A stretch of 56,065 bases of DNA from Sphingomonas sp. 67-36 (GTDB lineage Bacteria > Pseudomonadota > Alphaproteobacteria > Sphingomonadales > Sphingomonadaceae): assembly GCA_001897375.1 (NCBI GenBank), contig MKSU01000017.1:201761-257825 (forward strand), read 5' to 3'. The notes under the pieces were generated by a model that worked only from the letters and a program-made list of their open reading frames with translations, was not told where the DNA came from and searched no databases. The translations under genes and the position numbers were made by a program. Positions 1-8,989 of this stretch are shown one piece after another. How positions within the stretch are numbered: the first letter of the stretch is position 1; every line of letters begins with the position of its first letter.

Positions 1-1359
1 GTCAGCCTGTTCCTCAATCCGGTGCAGGATCTCCAGGTCGGCGGGCGGCAGAGCAACAGCACCTATCAATATGTGCTGAAGGCCGACGATCCCGACGTGC
101 TGAAGGCGGCGGGGCAGAAGCTGGTCGATGCGCTGAAGCAGCATCCCGATACCGTCACCGACGTCGATATCGACCAGCAGGACGCCGGCGCCAACGCCTT
201 CGTAGAGGTCGATCGCGACGCCGCCGCGCGGCTCGGCGTGACGATGCAGGCGGTCGATGCGGCGCTCTATGACGCGTTCGGCCAGCGGCAGGTGGCGAAC
301 ATCTATTCCGGCCTCAACCAATATCATGTCGTGATGGAGGCGGCGCGGCGGTTCAACGGATCGCCTGCTTCGCTCGCCAACATCTGGCTGCCGCTCAACC
401 CGCCCGCGAACAACGTGTCCAATGGCGTCATCACGCCGCCGAGCGTCGCGAAGGCGGCGGCGGCGGACAATGCCGGCGGCGGCGCGCCGAGCGCCGGCAC
501 CGGCGGCACCGGATCGGGCGGCTCGGCGGTCGCGGCGGGCAATGCGGTGAGCACGGCGGCGCGGACGATGGCTCCGCTGTCGGCGATCGCGCACTGGTCG
601 ACCGGATCGACCAACGCGGCGGTGAGCCATTCGGACGGCGAGCCTTCCGCCACCGTCTCGTTCAACCTGCCGCAGGGCGTGTCGCTCGGCCAGGCGGCGC
701 AACTCATCGCGCAGGTGCAGGCGAGCCTCGCGCTGCCCGCCACCGTCCACGGCGAGTTCGGCGGGACGGCGAGGGTGTTCAAGCAATCGACCGGGTCGAT
801 GCCGATCCTGATCCTCGCCGCGCTGCTCGCGATCTACATCGTGCTGGGCATCCTCTACGAAAGCGCGATCCATCCGCTGACCGCGCTTTCCACCATCCCC
901 TCCGCCGGGGTCGGCGCGATGATCGCGCTGATCGCCACCGGCGGCCAGTTCGACGTGATCGCCCTGATCGGCATCATCCTGCTGATTGGCATCGTGAAGA
1001 AGAACGCGATCATGATCATCGATTTCGCGCTGGAGGCGGAGCGCGGCGAGGGGCTCAGCCCGGTCGCGGCGGTGCGCGAGGCGTCGCTGCTGCGCTTCCG
1101 CCCGATCATGATGACGACGATGGCCGCTGCGCTCGGCGCGCTGCCGCTGGCGATCGGCTTCGGCGACGGGGCGGAATTGCGCCGCCCGCTCGGCATCGCG
1201 ATCTTCGGCGGGCTGGTCGCCAGCCAGTTCATCACCCTGCTCACCACCCCGGTCGTCTATCTCGCGCTCGATCGTTTCCGCCGCCGCCACGGCGCGGAGG
1301 AGCGCATGCTGGCGCGCCACGGCGATCTGCCGCTTTCCTCTCCCGGAGCCTCCGCATGA
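1..1359 (+). CDS. RND efflux transporter permease, C-terminal part (5' truncated)
   Basis: Inner-membrane proton-driven drug/metabolite efflux pump of the AcrB/MdtBC (HAE1) family. The frame is open from the first base, so the gene begins outside the window and 452 residues remain. The first visible residues (NPVQDLQVGGRQSNSTYQY) match the periplasmic pore domain of MdtB/MdtC-type pumps. The last ~190 residues contain the expected run of hydrophobic helices and the conserved stretch GIVKKNAIMIIDFALEAER (TM10-11 region). An unusual Gly/Ala/Ser-rich insertion lies in the periplasmic part (about bases 410-600). The stop overlaps the start of the outer-membrane partner (ATGA), so the two are translationally coupled. 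Confidence 0.95.
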   Translation, partial: VSLFLNPVQDLQVGGRQSNSTYQYVLKADDPDVLKAAGQKLVDALKQHPDTVTDVDIDQQDAGANAFVEVDRDAAARLGVTMQAVDAALYDAFGQRQVANIYSGLNQYHVVMEAARRFNGSPASLANIWLPLNPPANNVSNGVITPPSVAKAAAADNAGGGAPSAGTGGTGSGGSAVAAGNAVSTAARTMAPLSAIAHWSTGSTNAAVSHSDGEPSATVSFNLPQGVSLGQAAQLIAQVQASLALPATVHGEFGGTARVFKQSTGSMPILILAALLAIYIVLGILYESAIHPLTALSTIPSAGVGAMIALIATGGQFDVIALIGIILLIGIVKKNAIMIIDFALEAERGEGLSPVAAVREASLLRFRPIMMTTMAAALGALPLAIGFGDGAELRRPLGIAIFGGLVASQFITLLTTPVVYLALDRFRRRHGAEERMLARHGDLPLSSPGASA

Positions 1360-2801
1360 AGCGCGTCCTGCCCGTCGCCACCGCCCTGCTGCTCGCCGGA
1401 TGCAGCATGGCCCCGGCCTATCGCCCGCCGACGACCGTGGCGATCCCGCCCTCGTTCAAGGAGCAGCCGGGCTGGGGCGCGGCGAACCCGAGCGACGCGG
1501 TGGCGCGGGGCGACTGGTGGAACCTGTTCGGCGATCCGGCGCTCGACGCGCTGGAGCGCAAGGTGGAGGTCACCAACCAGAATGTCGCCGCCTCCCGCGC
1601 GGCCTATCAGGCGGCGCGCGCGCTGGTGATGGTGCAGCGCTCGCAGCTTTTCCCGACGATCACCGGCTCCGCCAGCGGGCAGCATTCCGGGGCCTTCTCC
1701 GGCGGCGCCGCGTCCAGCGTCGGCACGGGCAGCAACGGCACCGTCACCACCTCCGGCTCGCGTTTCGCGCTCAGCATCGGCGGAAGCTGGGAGCCGGACC
1801 TGTGGGGCAAGCTCGGCAACGCCGTGACGCAGGCGAAGGCGAGCGCGCAGGCGAGCGCGGGCGACCTCGCCAACGCCACGCTCTCCGCGCAGGGCGAGCT
1901 TGCCACCAACTACATCGAATTGCGCGGGATCGACGCGCAGATCGTGCTGCTCGACGCGACGATCAAGGATTACCGGCGCGCGCTGACCATCACCACCAAC
2001 AAGTACAAGGCCGGCACGGTCGCGCATTCGGACGTCTATCAGGCGCAGACCTCGCTATCGAACGCGATCGCCTCGCGGCAGGATCTCGATCGGCAGCGGG
2101 CGGTGCTGGAACATGCCATCGCGGTGCTGGCGGGCGAGAATCCCTCGACCTTCTCGATCGCGCCGGTCGAATGGAAGCCGGTGGTGCCGGCGGTGCCGGG
2201 CGTGCTGCCCTCCACCCTGCTGGAGCGGCGGCCCGACATCACGGCGGCGGAGCGGCGGGTGGCGGCGGCCAACGCCAATATCGGCATCCAGCGCGCGGCC
2301 TATTTCCCCGACGTCACGCTGACCGGCAACGCCGGGACGAGCGGCGGCGCCGTGCGGCAATTGTTCTCCGCCGCGACGAGCCTGTGGTCGTTCGGGCTGA
2401 GCGGGCTGATGACCCTGCTCGATTTCGGCGCGCGCCACGGGCAGGTGCTGCAGGCGCGCGCGCAATATGACGAGGCGGTGGCCAATTATCGCCAGACGGC
2501 GCTCACCGCCTTCCAGCAGGTCGAGGACAATCTCGCCGCCACCCGCACGCTCGCCGACGTGACGCAAAGCCGCGCCGCCGCCAGCGACGCCGCGACGAAG
2601 GCGGAGGCGATCGCCAACAACCAGTATCGCTCCGGCCTGATCGACTATTCGGAGGTGATCGTCGCCCAGACCACCGCGCTCAGCGCGCGGCAGACGCAGA
2701 TCCAGGCGGTGCTCAACCAGCAGACCGCCGCGATCGCGCTGGTGCAGGCGATCGGCGGCGGGTGGAGCAAATGCGGCGACAAGGCCGCCGGGGGCTGCTG
2801 A
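1356..2801 (+). CDS. Efflux transporter outer membrane lipoprotein, NodT family
   Basis: Outer-membrane channel of the tripartite RND pump (TolC/OprM-like, NodT/OEP family), 481 aa. The N-terminus is a lipoprotein signal peptide with lipobox LLAGC, so the mature protein should be acylated at Cys16. The body shows two OEP repeats rich in Ala/Gln coiled-coil helices, including LLERRPDITAAERRVAAANA, a family hallmark. It starts inside the stop of the permease (4-base overlap), a standard operon arrangement. The specificity of the pump cannot be told from this window. Confidence 0.95.
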   Translation: MKRVLPVATALLLAGCSMAPAYRPPTTVAIPPSFKEQPGWGAANPSDAVARGDWWNLFGDPALDALERKVEVTNQNVAASRAAYQAARALVMVQRSQLFPTITGSASGQHSGAFSGGAASSVGTGSNGTVTTSGSRFALSIGGSWEPDLWGKLGNAVTQAKASAQASAGDLANATLSAQGELATNYIELRGIDAQIVLLDATIKDYRRALTITTNKYKAGTVAHSDVYQAQTSLSNAIASRQDLDRQRAVLEHAIAVLAGENPSTFSIAPVEWKPVVPAVPGVLPSTLLERRPDITAAERRVAAANANIGIQRAAYFPDVTLTGNAGTSGGAVRQLFSAATSLWSFGLSGLMTLLDFGARHGQVLQARAQYDEAVANYRQTALTAFQQVEDNLAATRTLADVTQSRAAASDAATKAEAIANNQYRSGLIDYSEVIVAQTTALSARQTQIQAVLNQQTAAIALVQAIGGGWSKCGDKAAGGC

Positions 2802-2812
2802 GGCGCGGAGGG

Positions 2813-3988
2813 TCAGGCCCCGCGCGCCGCCTTCCAGTCGCGCTTCACCTTCTTGGCGAGGCTCCATTTGTGGACCTCGGTCGGGCCGTCGTAGATGCGG
2901 AAGGCGCGGACCTCGCGGAACACCTGCTCGACGATCGTGTCGCCGGTCACGCCGCTGCCGCCCATCACCTGCACGCAGCGGTCGGCGACGCGCATCAGCG
3001 CCTCCGACACCGCGACCTTCGCCATCGAGCTTTCCGCCGTGCCGAGTTCGCCGGTGTCGAGCACCCCGGCGCACCAGTCGATCATCAGCTCGGCCTGCTT
3101 CAGGTCGATCAGATTCTCCGCCAGCATGAAGCCGACGCCCTCGTGATCGACCAGAGCCTTGCCGAAGGCGTGCCGGCGGCAGGCGTAATCGGTCGCGATC
3201 TCATTGGCGCGGGTGCAGGCGCCGAGCCAGCGCATGCAGTGCGAGAGGCGCGCGGGGGAGAGGCGGACCTGCGCATATTTGAAGCCCTCGCCCGCCTGCC
3301 CGAGCATCTGGTCGGCCGGCACGCGCAGGTTGTCGATGCGGATCGTGGCGTGGCCGCCGGGCATCGAGCTGTCGATCGTGTTCGGCACGCGCTCGATCGT
3401 GATCGCGGGATCGGGCAGGTCGACGAGGAACATGCACGCCCCTTCATCGGCCTTCGCCATGACGATGCCGACCTTCGCGCCGTCCGCGCCGGTGATGAAC
3501 GCCTTGCGCCCGTTGATGACCCAATGATTGCCGTCCGGCCGGCAGGTGGTCAGCATCATCGACGGGTCCGATCCCGCGCCGCCTTCCGCCGCCGGCTCGG
3601 TCATGAAGAAGGCGGAGCGGGCGCGGCCCTCGACCAGCGGCTTGAGGAAACGCTCCCTGATCTCCGCGCCGCCGACCTTGCCGAGCAAATACATGTTGCC
3701 TTCGTCCGGCGCGGCGGTGTTGCACGCGAGCGGGCCGAGCGGGGAGAGGCCGGTGCGCTCCAGCACGATCGCCGTCTCGCGCTGCGACAGATGGCTGCCG
3801 TCGGCGAGGATATGCGGGGTGAGCACGCCCGCCGCGCGCGCCTTGCCGCGCATCTCCATCACCAGCTCGTCGGTCGGGCAGTCGTGATGGTCGCGGCGGG
3901 GATCGCGCTCATAGGGCACGATCTCCTCGCGCACGAAACGCTCGACGCGATCGGCGATCTCCAGCGTCTTTTCGATGCCGATGCTCAT
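2813..3988 (-). CDS. Acyl-CoA dehydrogenase, ACAD10/11-like
   Basis: FAD-dependent alpha,beta-dehydrogenation of an acyl-CoA, 391 aa, full family length. Visible family motifs are FFMTEPAAEGGAGSDPS (FAD/substrate loop), VINGRKAFITGA, and QVMGGSGVTGD near the C-terminus. The position that is catalytic Glu in medium-chain enzymes (IYEGT) reads IYDGPTEVH, with Asp at about residue 367; the ACAD10/11 branch also has Asp there. The start ATG overlaps the stop of the upstream MarR gene (ATGA), so the two genes are coupled and the regulator probably controls it. A role in beta-oxidation of a branched or hydroxylated side chain is an inference. Confidence 0.92.
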   Translation of the reverse strand: MSIGIEKTLEIADRVERFVREEIVPYERDPRRDHHDCPTDELVMEMRGKARAAGVLTPHILADGSHLSQRETAIVLERTGLSPLGPLACNTAAPDEGNMYLLGKVGGAEIRERFLKPLVEGRARSAFFMTEPAAEGGAGSDPSMMLTTCRPDGNHWVINGRKAFITGADGAKVGIVMAKADEGACMFLVDLPDPAITIERVPNTIDSSMPGGHATIRIDNLRVPADQMLGQAGEGFKYAQVRLSPARLSHCMRWLGACTRANEIATDYACRRHAFGKALVDHEGVGFMLAENLIDLKQAELMIDWCAGVLDTGELGTAESSMAKVAVSEALMRVADRCVQVMGGSGVTGDTIVEQVFREVRAFRIYDGPTEVHKWSLAKKVKRDWKAARGA

Positions 3989-4515
3989 GCCTTCTTCTCC
4001 TTGTCGGTGTCCGTGGATTCGTTGCGGGGCGCGTCGACCTCCGGCGGGTCGCCCCAGTCGCGCGCCAGCAGTGCGGCGAGCCGGTCGATGTCGGTCGTGC
4101 CGAGCCGTGCTATCAGCTCGCGCTCGATCGCGCGCATCGTCGCGCGCGCGGCGCGGGTGAGCGCGCGGCCCTCCGGGCTGAACCGGACGATGCGCGCGCG
4201 GCCGTCGGCGGGATCGGGCAGCACCTGCAGGATCTTCCGGCGCACCAGCTCGTCGATCATCTGGCTCATCGACTGGCGCGTCATGCCCAGGTTGTGCGCC
4301 AGCCGCGCCGGGCGCGTCACGCCGTTGGCGATATTGGCGAACAGCATGGACTGCATGCGCGTGACGGGCGGCCAGCCGGCGCGGCGCAGCGCGCCCTGCA
4401 ACGCCTCGTCATACCAATAGACCGCGCGCAGCAGGTCCATCATCAGCATCGGGAGATAGCCCCCGTCGCCGCTCGACGCGGCGGCGGTTTCGCTGCTGTC
4501 CCGCCGTGATGCCAT
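3985..4515 (-). CDS. MarR family transcriptional regulator (copy 1)
   Basis: Winged-helix DNA-binding regulator, 176 aa. The wHTH region reads ...QSMLFANIANGVTRPARLAHNLGMTRQSMSQMIDELVRRKILQVLPDPADGRAR..., with the MarR D-x-R wing at the end. The ATG at 4515 was chosen because an upstream extension to 4638 is low-complexity and crosses the promoter region. It is clearly paralogous to the MarR at 22997 (both have QSM-x3-NI-x2-GVTRP and a C-terminal DWG). It is divergent from the DUF3237 gene, with an operator-like palindrome at 4621-4636 between them, and overlaps the acyl-CoA dehydrogenase start by 4 bases. Confidence 0.9.
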   Translation of the reverse strand: MASRRDSSETAAASSGDGGYLPMLMMDLLRAVYWYDEALQGALRRAGWPPVTRMQSMLFANIANGVTRPARLAHNLGMTRQSMSQMIDELVRRKILQVLPDPADGRARIVRFSPEGRALTRAARATMRAIERELIARLGTTDIDRLAALLARDWGDPPEVDAPRNESTDTDKEKKA

Positions 4516-4620
4516 GATCGACCCTTTGCCCCCCTCGCCGGATGCGCTGCCTGTAAGGACGCGGCGGAACCGTGGCAACGCGGCCGATCCCGCGCTTGAC
4601 CCCCTGCCCGCGCGATATGT

Positions 4621-4636
4621 AGTTAGTATCCGAAGC
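4621..4636. promoter_or_regulatory. Operator-like palindrome 1 (TTAG-N4-CGAA)
   Basis: AGTTAGTATCCGAAGC lies in the 175-bp divergent region between the MarR (start 4515) and the DUF3237 gene (start 4691). It matches the recurring 16-bp element ACTTAG-N4-CTAAGT with a degenerate right half-site. It is one of ten such sites in the cluster. Confidence 0.55.
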
Positions 4637-4690
4637 AATATCGCCCGGCCATCGCTTTTTATGGCGGGGCCGGATCAAGGAGAGCGACCC

Positions 4691-5179
4691 ATGACCCGCA
4701 ACATCCCGATGCGCGAACCGCGCTTCGCCTATCTCTGTTCCTATCGCGCGGAATTCACCGAGCCGCAGCAGATGGTCGGCCGGGGCCATTTCGGCACGCG
4801 GATGATCGCGGCGCTGACCGGCGGGACGCTGACCGGGGAGCGGCTTTCGGGCCGCGTCATGCCGAGTGGCGGCGACTGGGCGACGATCGACGATCGCGGC
4901 GTGCTGCGGCTCGATGCGCGCGTCACGCTGGAAACCGATGACGGGGCGCTGATCTACGTCTCCTATCGCGGCGTGTTGCGGCCGATGGAGAAGGTGCGCG
5001 AGTTCACGCGGCGCGGCGGCCCGAAGACGGCGGAGGAGCACGGGCAGGTCTATTTCCGCACCGCCCCGGTCTTCGAGACGGGGCATCCCGACTATCAATG
5101 GCTCAACGATATCGTCACGGTCGGCATCGGCGCCTCGGTGGGCGGGGCGGTGGAATATGACGTTTACGAGCTGTTGTGA
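4691..5179 (+). CDS. DUF3237 domain protein (copy 1)
   Basis: 162 aa, cytoplasmic (no signal or membrane segment). It fits the DUF3237 family: an N-terminal beta-strand region (FAYLCSYRAEF), then GTRMIAALTGGTLTGERLSGRVMPSGGDWATIDDRGVLRLDARVTLETDDGALIYVSYRG, and a C-terminal QVYFRTAPVFETGHPDYQWLNDIVTVG. No biochemical role is firmly assigned to this family. The start at 4691 is set by AAGGAG seven bases upstream; an in-frame extension to 4514 would overlap the MarR start. A second copy at 16404 sits in the same regulon, also next to a TonB receptor gene, which hints at a step in the same pathway. Confidence 0.85.
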   Translation: MTRNIPMREPRFAYLCSYRAEFTEPQQMVGRGHFGTRMIAALTGGTLTGERLSGRVMPSGGDWATIDDRGVLRLDARVTLETDDGALIYVSYRGVLRPMEKVREFTRRGGPKTAEEHGQVYFRTAPVFETGHPDYQWLNDIVTVGIGASVGGAVEYDVYELL

Positions 5180-5195
5180 CGCCGCTGCGACGAAC

Positions 5196-5211
5196 TGTTA
5201 GATTCCTAATT
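5196..5211. promoter_or_regulatory. Operator-like palindrome 2 (TTAG-N4-CTAA)
   Basis: TGTTAGATTCCTAATT lies between the DUF3237 stop (5179) and the monooxygenase start (5293). The inner TTAG/CTAA half-sites are perfect. Confidence 0.6.
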
Positions 5212-5292
5212 GAATTTAGGCAGGCAACCTGACAATATGTCTCCAAGCAAGGAGTCGCCCCGCGTGAGCGAGGGCGTTGTCAGGAGAGCCCG

Positions 5293-6543
5293 ATGTCCAA
5301 GCCGCAGACGGTCCAGCCGTTCATCCCCGCCAATGACGATTTCCTGACGCGCGGCGAGCTTGCCGCGCTCACGCCGGCCGAGCTGATCCGCCGCACCACG
5401 GCGCTGAAGCCGATGCTGGCGGCGCATGCGGCGGAATGCGAGCGGCTGCGCCATCCCATTCCCGCCGTGTGGAACGAGATCCGCAAGACCGGCTGCTTCT
5501 ATCACTTCATCCCGAAGAAATATGGCGGGCTGGAATTCGACGCGGACAGCTTCATCGACGCGATGATGCCGCTGAGCGAGGGTTGCCCCTCGACCGGCTG
5601 GGTGGCGGCCTTCTGCGTCGAGCATAACTGGATGCTCACGCAATTCCCGGAGGAATTCCAGGACGAGATATTCGGCACGCGCGACGGCGATCGCGTTCCG
5701 TATGTCATCGCCCCCGGCGCCACCGCCCCGCCGGGAAAAGCGGTGGCGGTCGACGGCGGCTACCGCATCAGCGGGCGCTGGAAATGGGGCACCGGGGTGA
5801 TGCACTCCGATTGGGTGCTGGTCGCCTGCGCGATCGTCGACGGCCCGGAGAATGTCGTGCTGTTCTGCGCGCTGCCGACCGAGCAGGTGACCGTGCTCGA
5901 CACCTGGCACATCGACGGCATGGAGGGTACCGGCAGCCACGACCTGCTGATCGAGGACGCCTTCATCCCCGCGCATCGCACGATGGACATGGCGGAGATG
6001 CGCGCCGGCACCGCGCATGGTTCGCGGCTGTACGACAATCCGATCTATCGTCAGCCGATGCTGCCGTTCCTCGGCGTGACGGCGGCGATCTCCGGTGTCG
6101 CGGCGGCGCGCGCCGCGACCGCGCTGTTCCGCGACCAACTTGCCGAACGCGTGGTGCACGGCACCAACATCACCCAGTCCGAAAAGCCCGCCGCGCAGAT
6201 GCGCCTCGCCAACGCCAGCGTGATGGCGCGCACCGCGGAACTGCTGCTGCGCGATGCGATCAACACCAACATCGCGCTGGCCCGGCCGGAGCAGCGCGCC
6301 GATTTCGAGCAGCGCTCGCGGATGCGGCTCGAGATCGCGCAGGCGATGGAACTGTGCCGTCACGCGGTCATGATGGTGGCCGAGGCGAGCGGCGCCAGCT
6401 CGCACCTGCGCAGCAATCCGATGCAGCGCTATCTGCGCGACGTGAACGTGATGTCGAACCACATCGTTTACGACAAGGACGGCGCGGCCGAGCTGCACGG
6501 TCGCGCGCTGATCGGCCTGCCGCCCAACGCGCTGACCTTCTAG
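5293..6543 (+). CDS. Flavin-dependent monooxygenase, HsaA/HpaB-C2-like (acyl-CoA dehydrogenase fold)
   Basis: 416 aa with the acyl-CoA dehydrogenase fold but belonging to the group D reduced-flavin monooxygenases (HsaA, p-hydroxyphenylacetate hydroxylase C2, DszC-like). Visible marks are GCPSTGWVAAF in the N-terminal domain, YRISGRWKWGTGVMHSDWVLVAC in the beta domain, and a C-terminal EASGASSHLRSNPMQRYLRDVNVMSNH typical of the hydroxylases. Such enzymes need FMNH2/FADH2 from a separate reductase; the FMN reductase at 26634-27212 carries the same operator element and is the obvious partner. AGGAG precedes the ATG. Likely role: hydroxylation of an aromatic or polycyclic substrate; the exact substrate is unknown. 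Confidence 0.88.
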   Translation: MSKPQTVQPFIPANDDFLTRGELAALTPAELIRRTTALKPMLAAHAAECERLRHPIPAVWNEIRKTGCFYHFIPKKYGGLEFDADSFIDAMMPLSEGCPSTGWVAAFCVEHNWMLTQFPEEFQDEIFGTRDGDRVPYVIAPGATAPPGKAVAVDGGYRISGRWKWGTGVMHSDWVLVACAIVDGPENVVLFCALPTEQVTVLDTWHIDGMEGTGSHDLLIEDAFIPAHRTMDMAEMRAGTAHGSRLYDNPIYRQPMLPFLGVTAAISGVAAARAATALFRDQLAERVVHGTNITQSEKPAAQMRLANASVMARTAELLLRDAINTNIALARPEQRADFEQRSRMRLEIAQAMELCRHAVMMVAEASGASSHLRSNPMQRYLRDVNVMSNHIVYDKDGAAELHGRALIGLPPNALTF

Positions 6544-6562
6544 GAAGGGCTTGGCCGCATTT

Positions 6563-6578
6563 AATTAGAATGCTAACT
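6563..6578. promoter_or_regulatory. Operator-like palindrome 3 (TTAGAATGCTAA)
   Basis: AATTAGAATGCTAACT lies 87 bp before the TonB receptor start. Its 12-bp core TTAGAATGCTAA is identical to the best copy at 26589-26604. Confidence 0.7.
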
Positions 6579-6664
6579 ATACGAAGCCGGGAAGCAGATA
6601 AGCCGCCAGGCGGACGGGCGCGAGAGCATCGCCCGATCCGCGAAACGCAGAGGAGGAGGATGCC

Positions 6665-8911
6665 GTGAAGCTATTCAGAAATCACCGCATGGGGTTGCTG
6701 CTCGGGGCGGCGTTGCCGCTGGTGGCCGCATCCGCCGGCACCGCCGTCGCGCAGGACACGGGAGCCGGGGAAACGGCGACCCAGCAGACCGCCGCGACCG
6801 GCAACGACATCATCGTCACGGCGACGCGCCGGCCGCAGACCCTGCTTGACGTGCCGCTTTCGGTGGCGGTGGTTTCCGGCGATTCGCTGGCGAAGATGGG
6901 CACGCGGCAATTCAACGATCTTCAGGGCAGCGTCCCCAACCTCCAGATCGACCAGACCAACGGCAATTTCGTCATCAACATGCGCGGCCTTGGTTCGGGC
7001 GGCGGCAATCTGGCGTTCGAGCAATCGGTCGGCTTCTTCGTCGACGGCGTCTATTCGGGCCGCTCGCGCTCGCTGCAGACCGCGATGATGGACGTCGCGC
7101 GGGTCGAGGTGGTGCGCGGGCCGCAGGGTGCATTGTTCGGCAAGAACACCGACGCCGGCGCGATCAGCGTCATCACCGCCGCGCCGACCCGCGATTTCGA
7201 GGGCCGCGTCAGCGCGGGCTATGAATTCGAGAATCAGGGCTGGAACGCCGAGGGCTATCTCTCCGGCCCGATCACCGACAACCTCTCCGCCCGCTTCAGC
7301 GCGCAGGGCGGCCACGCCGGCGGCTATATGTGGAACCGCGCGACGAAGACCGACGACAACAGCAACGACTATCTCGGCCTTCGCGGGCAATTGCTGTTCG
7401 AGCCGATGCAAGGCATGTCGGCCAAGCTGAAGGTCGAATACGGCAAGAACAATTACAACGGCAACAACCTCGCCTATAACGGGCTGGGGACGAGTGACGT
7501 TGCCAACGCGATCCGTGCGATCGACGCGCCTTATGGCGGCGCGATCGAGACGCCGAGCTTCACGCGCATCCAGTCGTCACCTTATGGTCGGGGCTTCTCG
7601 CGCACGGAGAATTGGAACGTCACGCTCACGACCGATACCGATCTGGGCGGCGGCGTGAAGCTGACGACGATCACCGGCTATCAGCATATCAAGGCGCGGA
7701 CCAACACCGATATCGATGTCAGTCCGCTCACGTTGGTCGACAACCTGCACACCGAGAGCACGACGCAATTGTCGGAGGAGGCGCGGGTCTCCGCCTCGAT
7801 CGGCAAGCTGTCGCTGATCGCCGGGCTGCAATATTATTATGCGCAGTCGCATATCGTGCAGGGTGTTTACTGGAACAATCCGGGACTCGCGCTGCCGCTG
7901 TTCGTCGGCAATTCCATCCTGCCGTTCGATCAGAAGAGCGAATCCATCTCGCCGTTCCTGGCCGGCAATCTGGAGATACTGCCGGGGCTGACGATCGACG
8001 GCAGCGTTCGCTACAGCGACGAGACGAAGCAGGCGCGGATGCAGCAACTGCCTGGCGGCCCATCGGCATTCCTGCCCTATGACATCCGCGGCCGGCGGCA
8101 CGAGAAATTGTGGGATTACTCGGGTAAGGTGAGCTACAAGTTCAACCAGCGCGGGCAGATCTATGTCAGCTATGCCACTGGCAGCAAGGGCGGCGGCTTC
8201 GTCGCGAACGACACCCAGCTTGGCAGAACCGGTAAGTATCAGTTCGATCCCGAGCGCGCGCGTTCGTGGGAAGCGGGCCTCAAGCTGCGCGGCGAGGGCG
8301 GACTCTACGACCTCAATCTTGCGGTGTTCAACACCAACTTCGACAATCTCCAGGTCTCGTCGTTCAACGGCGTGAACTTCGTTACCGGCAATGCCGCGAA
8401 GGTGCGGTCGCGCGGCGTGGAACTGGAGGGCGACCTCCGGCCGGTTTCGTTCTTCAGCGTCGGCGGGAACGTCGCGTTGCTGGACGCGAAGTATCAAAGC
8501 TATCTGGGGCCGTGCATTTATAACGCAAGCTGCCCACTGGGCTATTCGGACCTCAGTGGCTATCGCCTGACGCGTGCGCCGAAGTGGAAGTGGACCGCTT
8601 ACGCGCAGGTCGATACCCCGCTGAGCGACGCGCTTCAGTTCAGCGCGCGCGGGCAGGTCAATTACACCGGCCTCACCAATTATCAGGACACGCAGAATCC
8701 GGCGACGATGATGCCTGCCTATACCACCGTCGACGCGCGCGTCGCGGTGACGAACAAGGCGCAGGGCTGGGATGTCGCGGTGGTCGGGCGCAACCTCACC
8801 AACGCCATAAGCTGGAGCCAGGCGTTCGGCCTTCCGGAGATCAGCGGCGCGACAGGCGTCTTCATCAATCCGGGGCGGACGATCACGCTGCAGGTTTCCA
8901 AGAACTTCTGA
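6665..8911 (+). CDS. TonB-dependent receptor (cluster receptor 1)
   Basis: Outer-membrane active-transport barrel, 748 aa. It has a signal peptide ending AVAQ, a TonB-box-like stretch NDIIVTATRR, a plug domain (VPLSVAVVSGD... to DVARVEVVRGPQGALFGKNTDAGAISVIT) and a barrel ending in an aromatic residue (QVSKNF), as expected for outer-membrane insertion. It starts at GTG with AGGAGGAGGA 4 bases upstream; a two-codon ATG-CCG-TGA overlaps that start at 6660-6668. It follows the monooxygenase and carries its own operator copy at 6563-6578. A strong terminator follows. It presumably imports the substrate of the surrounding pathway. Confidence 0.93.
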   Translation: MKLFRNHRMGLLLGAALPLVAASAGTAVAQDTGAGETATQQTAATGNDIIVTATRRPQTLLDVPLSVAVVSGDSLAKMGTRQFNDLQGSVPNLQIDQTNGNFVINMRGLGSGGGNLAFEQSVGFFVDGVYSGRSRSLQTAMMDVARVEVVRGPQGALFGKNTDAGAISVITAAPTRDFEGRVSAGYEFENQGWNAEGYLSGPITDNLSARFSAQGGHAGGYMWNRATKTDDNSNDYLGLRGQLLFEPMQGMSAKLKVEYGKNNYNGNNLAYNGLGTSDVANAIRAIDAPYGGAIETPSFTRIQSSPYGRGFSRTENWNVTLTTDTDLGGGVKLTTITGYQHIKARTNTDIDVSPLTLVDNLHTESTTQLSEEARVSASIGKLSLIAGLQYYYAQSHIVQGVYWNNPGLALPLFVGNSILPFDQKSESISPFLAGNLEILPGLTIDGSVRYSDETKQARMQQLPGGPSAFLPYDIRGRRHEKLWDYSGKVSYKFNQRGQIYVSYATGSKGGGFVANDTQLGRTGKYQFDPERARSWEAGLKLRGEGGLYDLNLAVFNTNFDNLQVSSFNGVNFVTGNAAKVRSRGVELEGDLRPVSFFSVGGNVALLDAKYQSYLGPCIYNASCPLGYSDLSGYRLTRAPKWKWTAYAQVDTPLSDALQFSARGQVNYTGLTNYQDTQNPATMMPAYTTVDARVAVTNKAQGWDVAVVGRNLTNAISWSQAFGLPEISGATGVFINPGRTITLQVSKNF

Positions 8912-8928
8912 GCGGGCGGAAAGAAGAA

Positions 8929-8967
8929 GGGGCGGGCCTCGCGATCTGCGCGGCCCGCCCCTTTTTT
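8929..8967 (+). terminator. Rho-independent terminator after TonB receptor 1
   Basis: Perfect 10-bp stem GGGGCGGGCC / GGCCCGCCCC with a 13-base loop, followed by six T. It lies between convergent genes. On the minus strand the stem is followed by the T-rich TTCTTCTTT, so it may work in both directions. Confidence 0.9.
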
Positions 8968-8989
8968 CGCGCCCGGCGCGGACGAGCCG

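Noticed and set aside
6660-6668. Two-codon ORF (ATG-CCG-TGA) before TonB receptor 1
   Set aside because: Too short to support as a gene; probably an incidental ATG next to the GTG start, although it could affect initiation.
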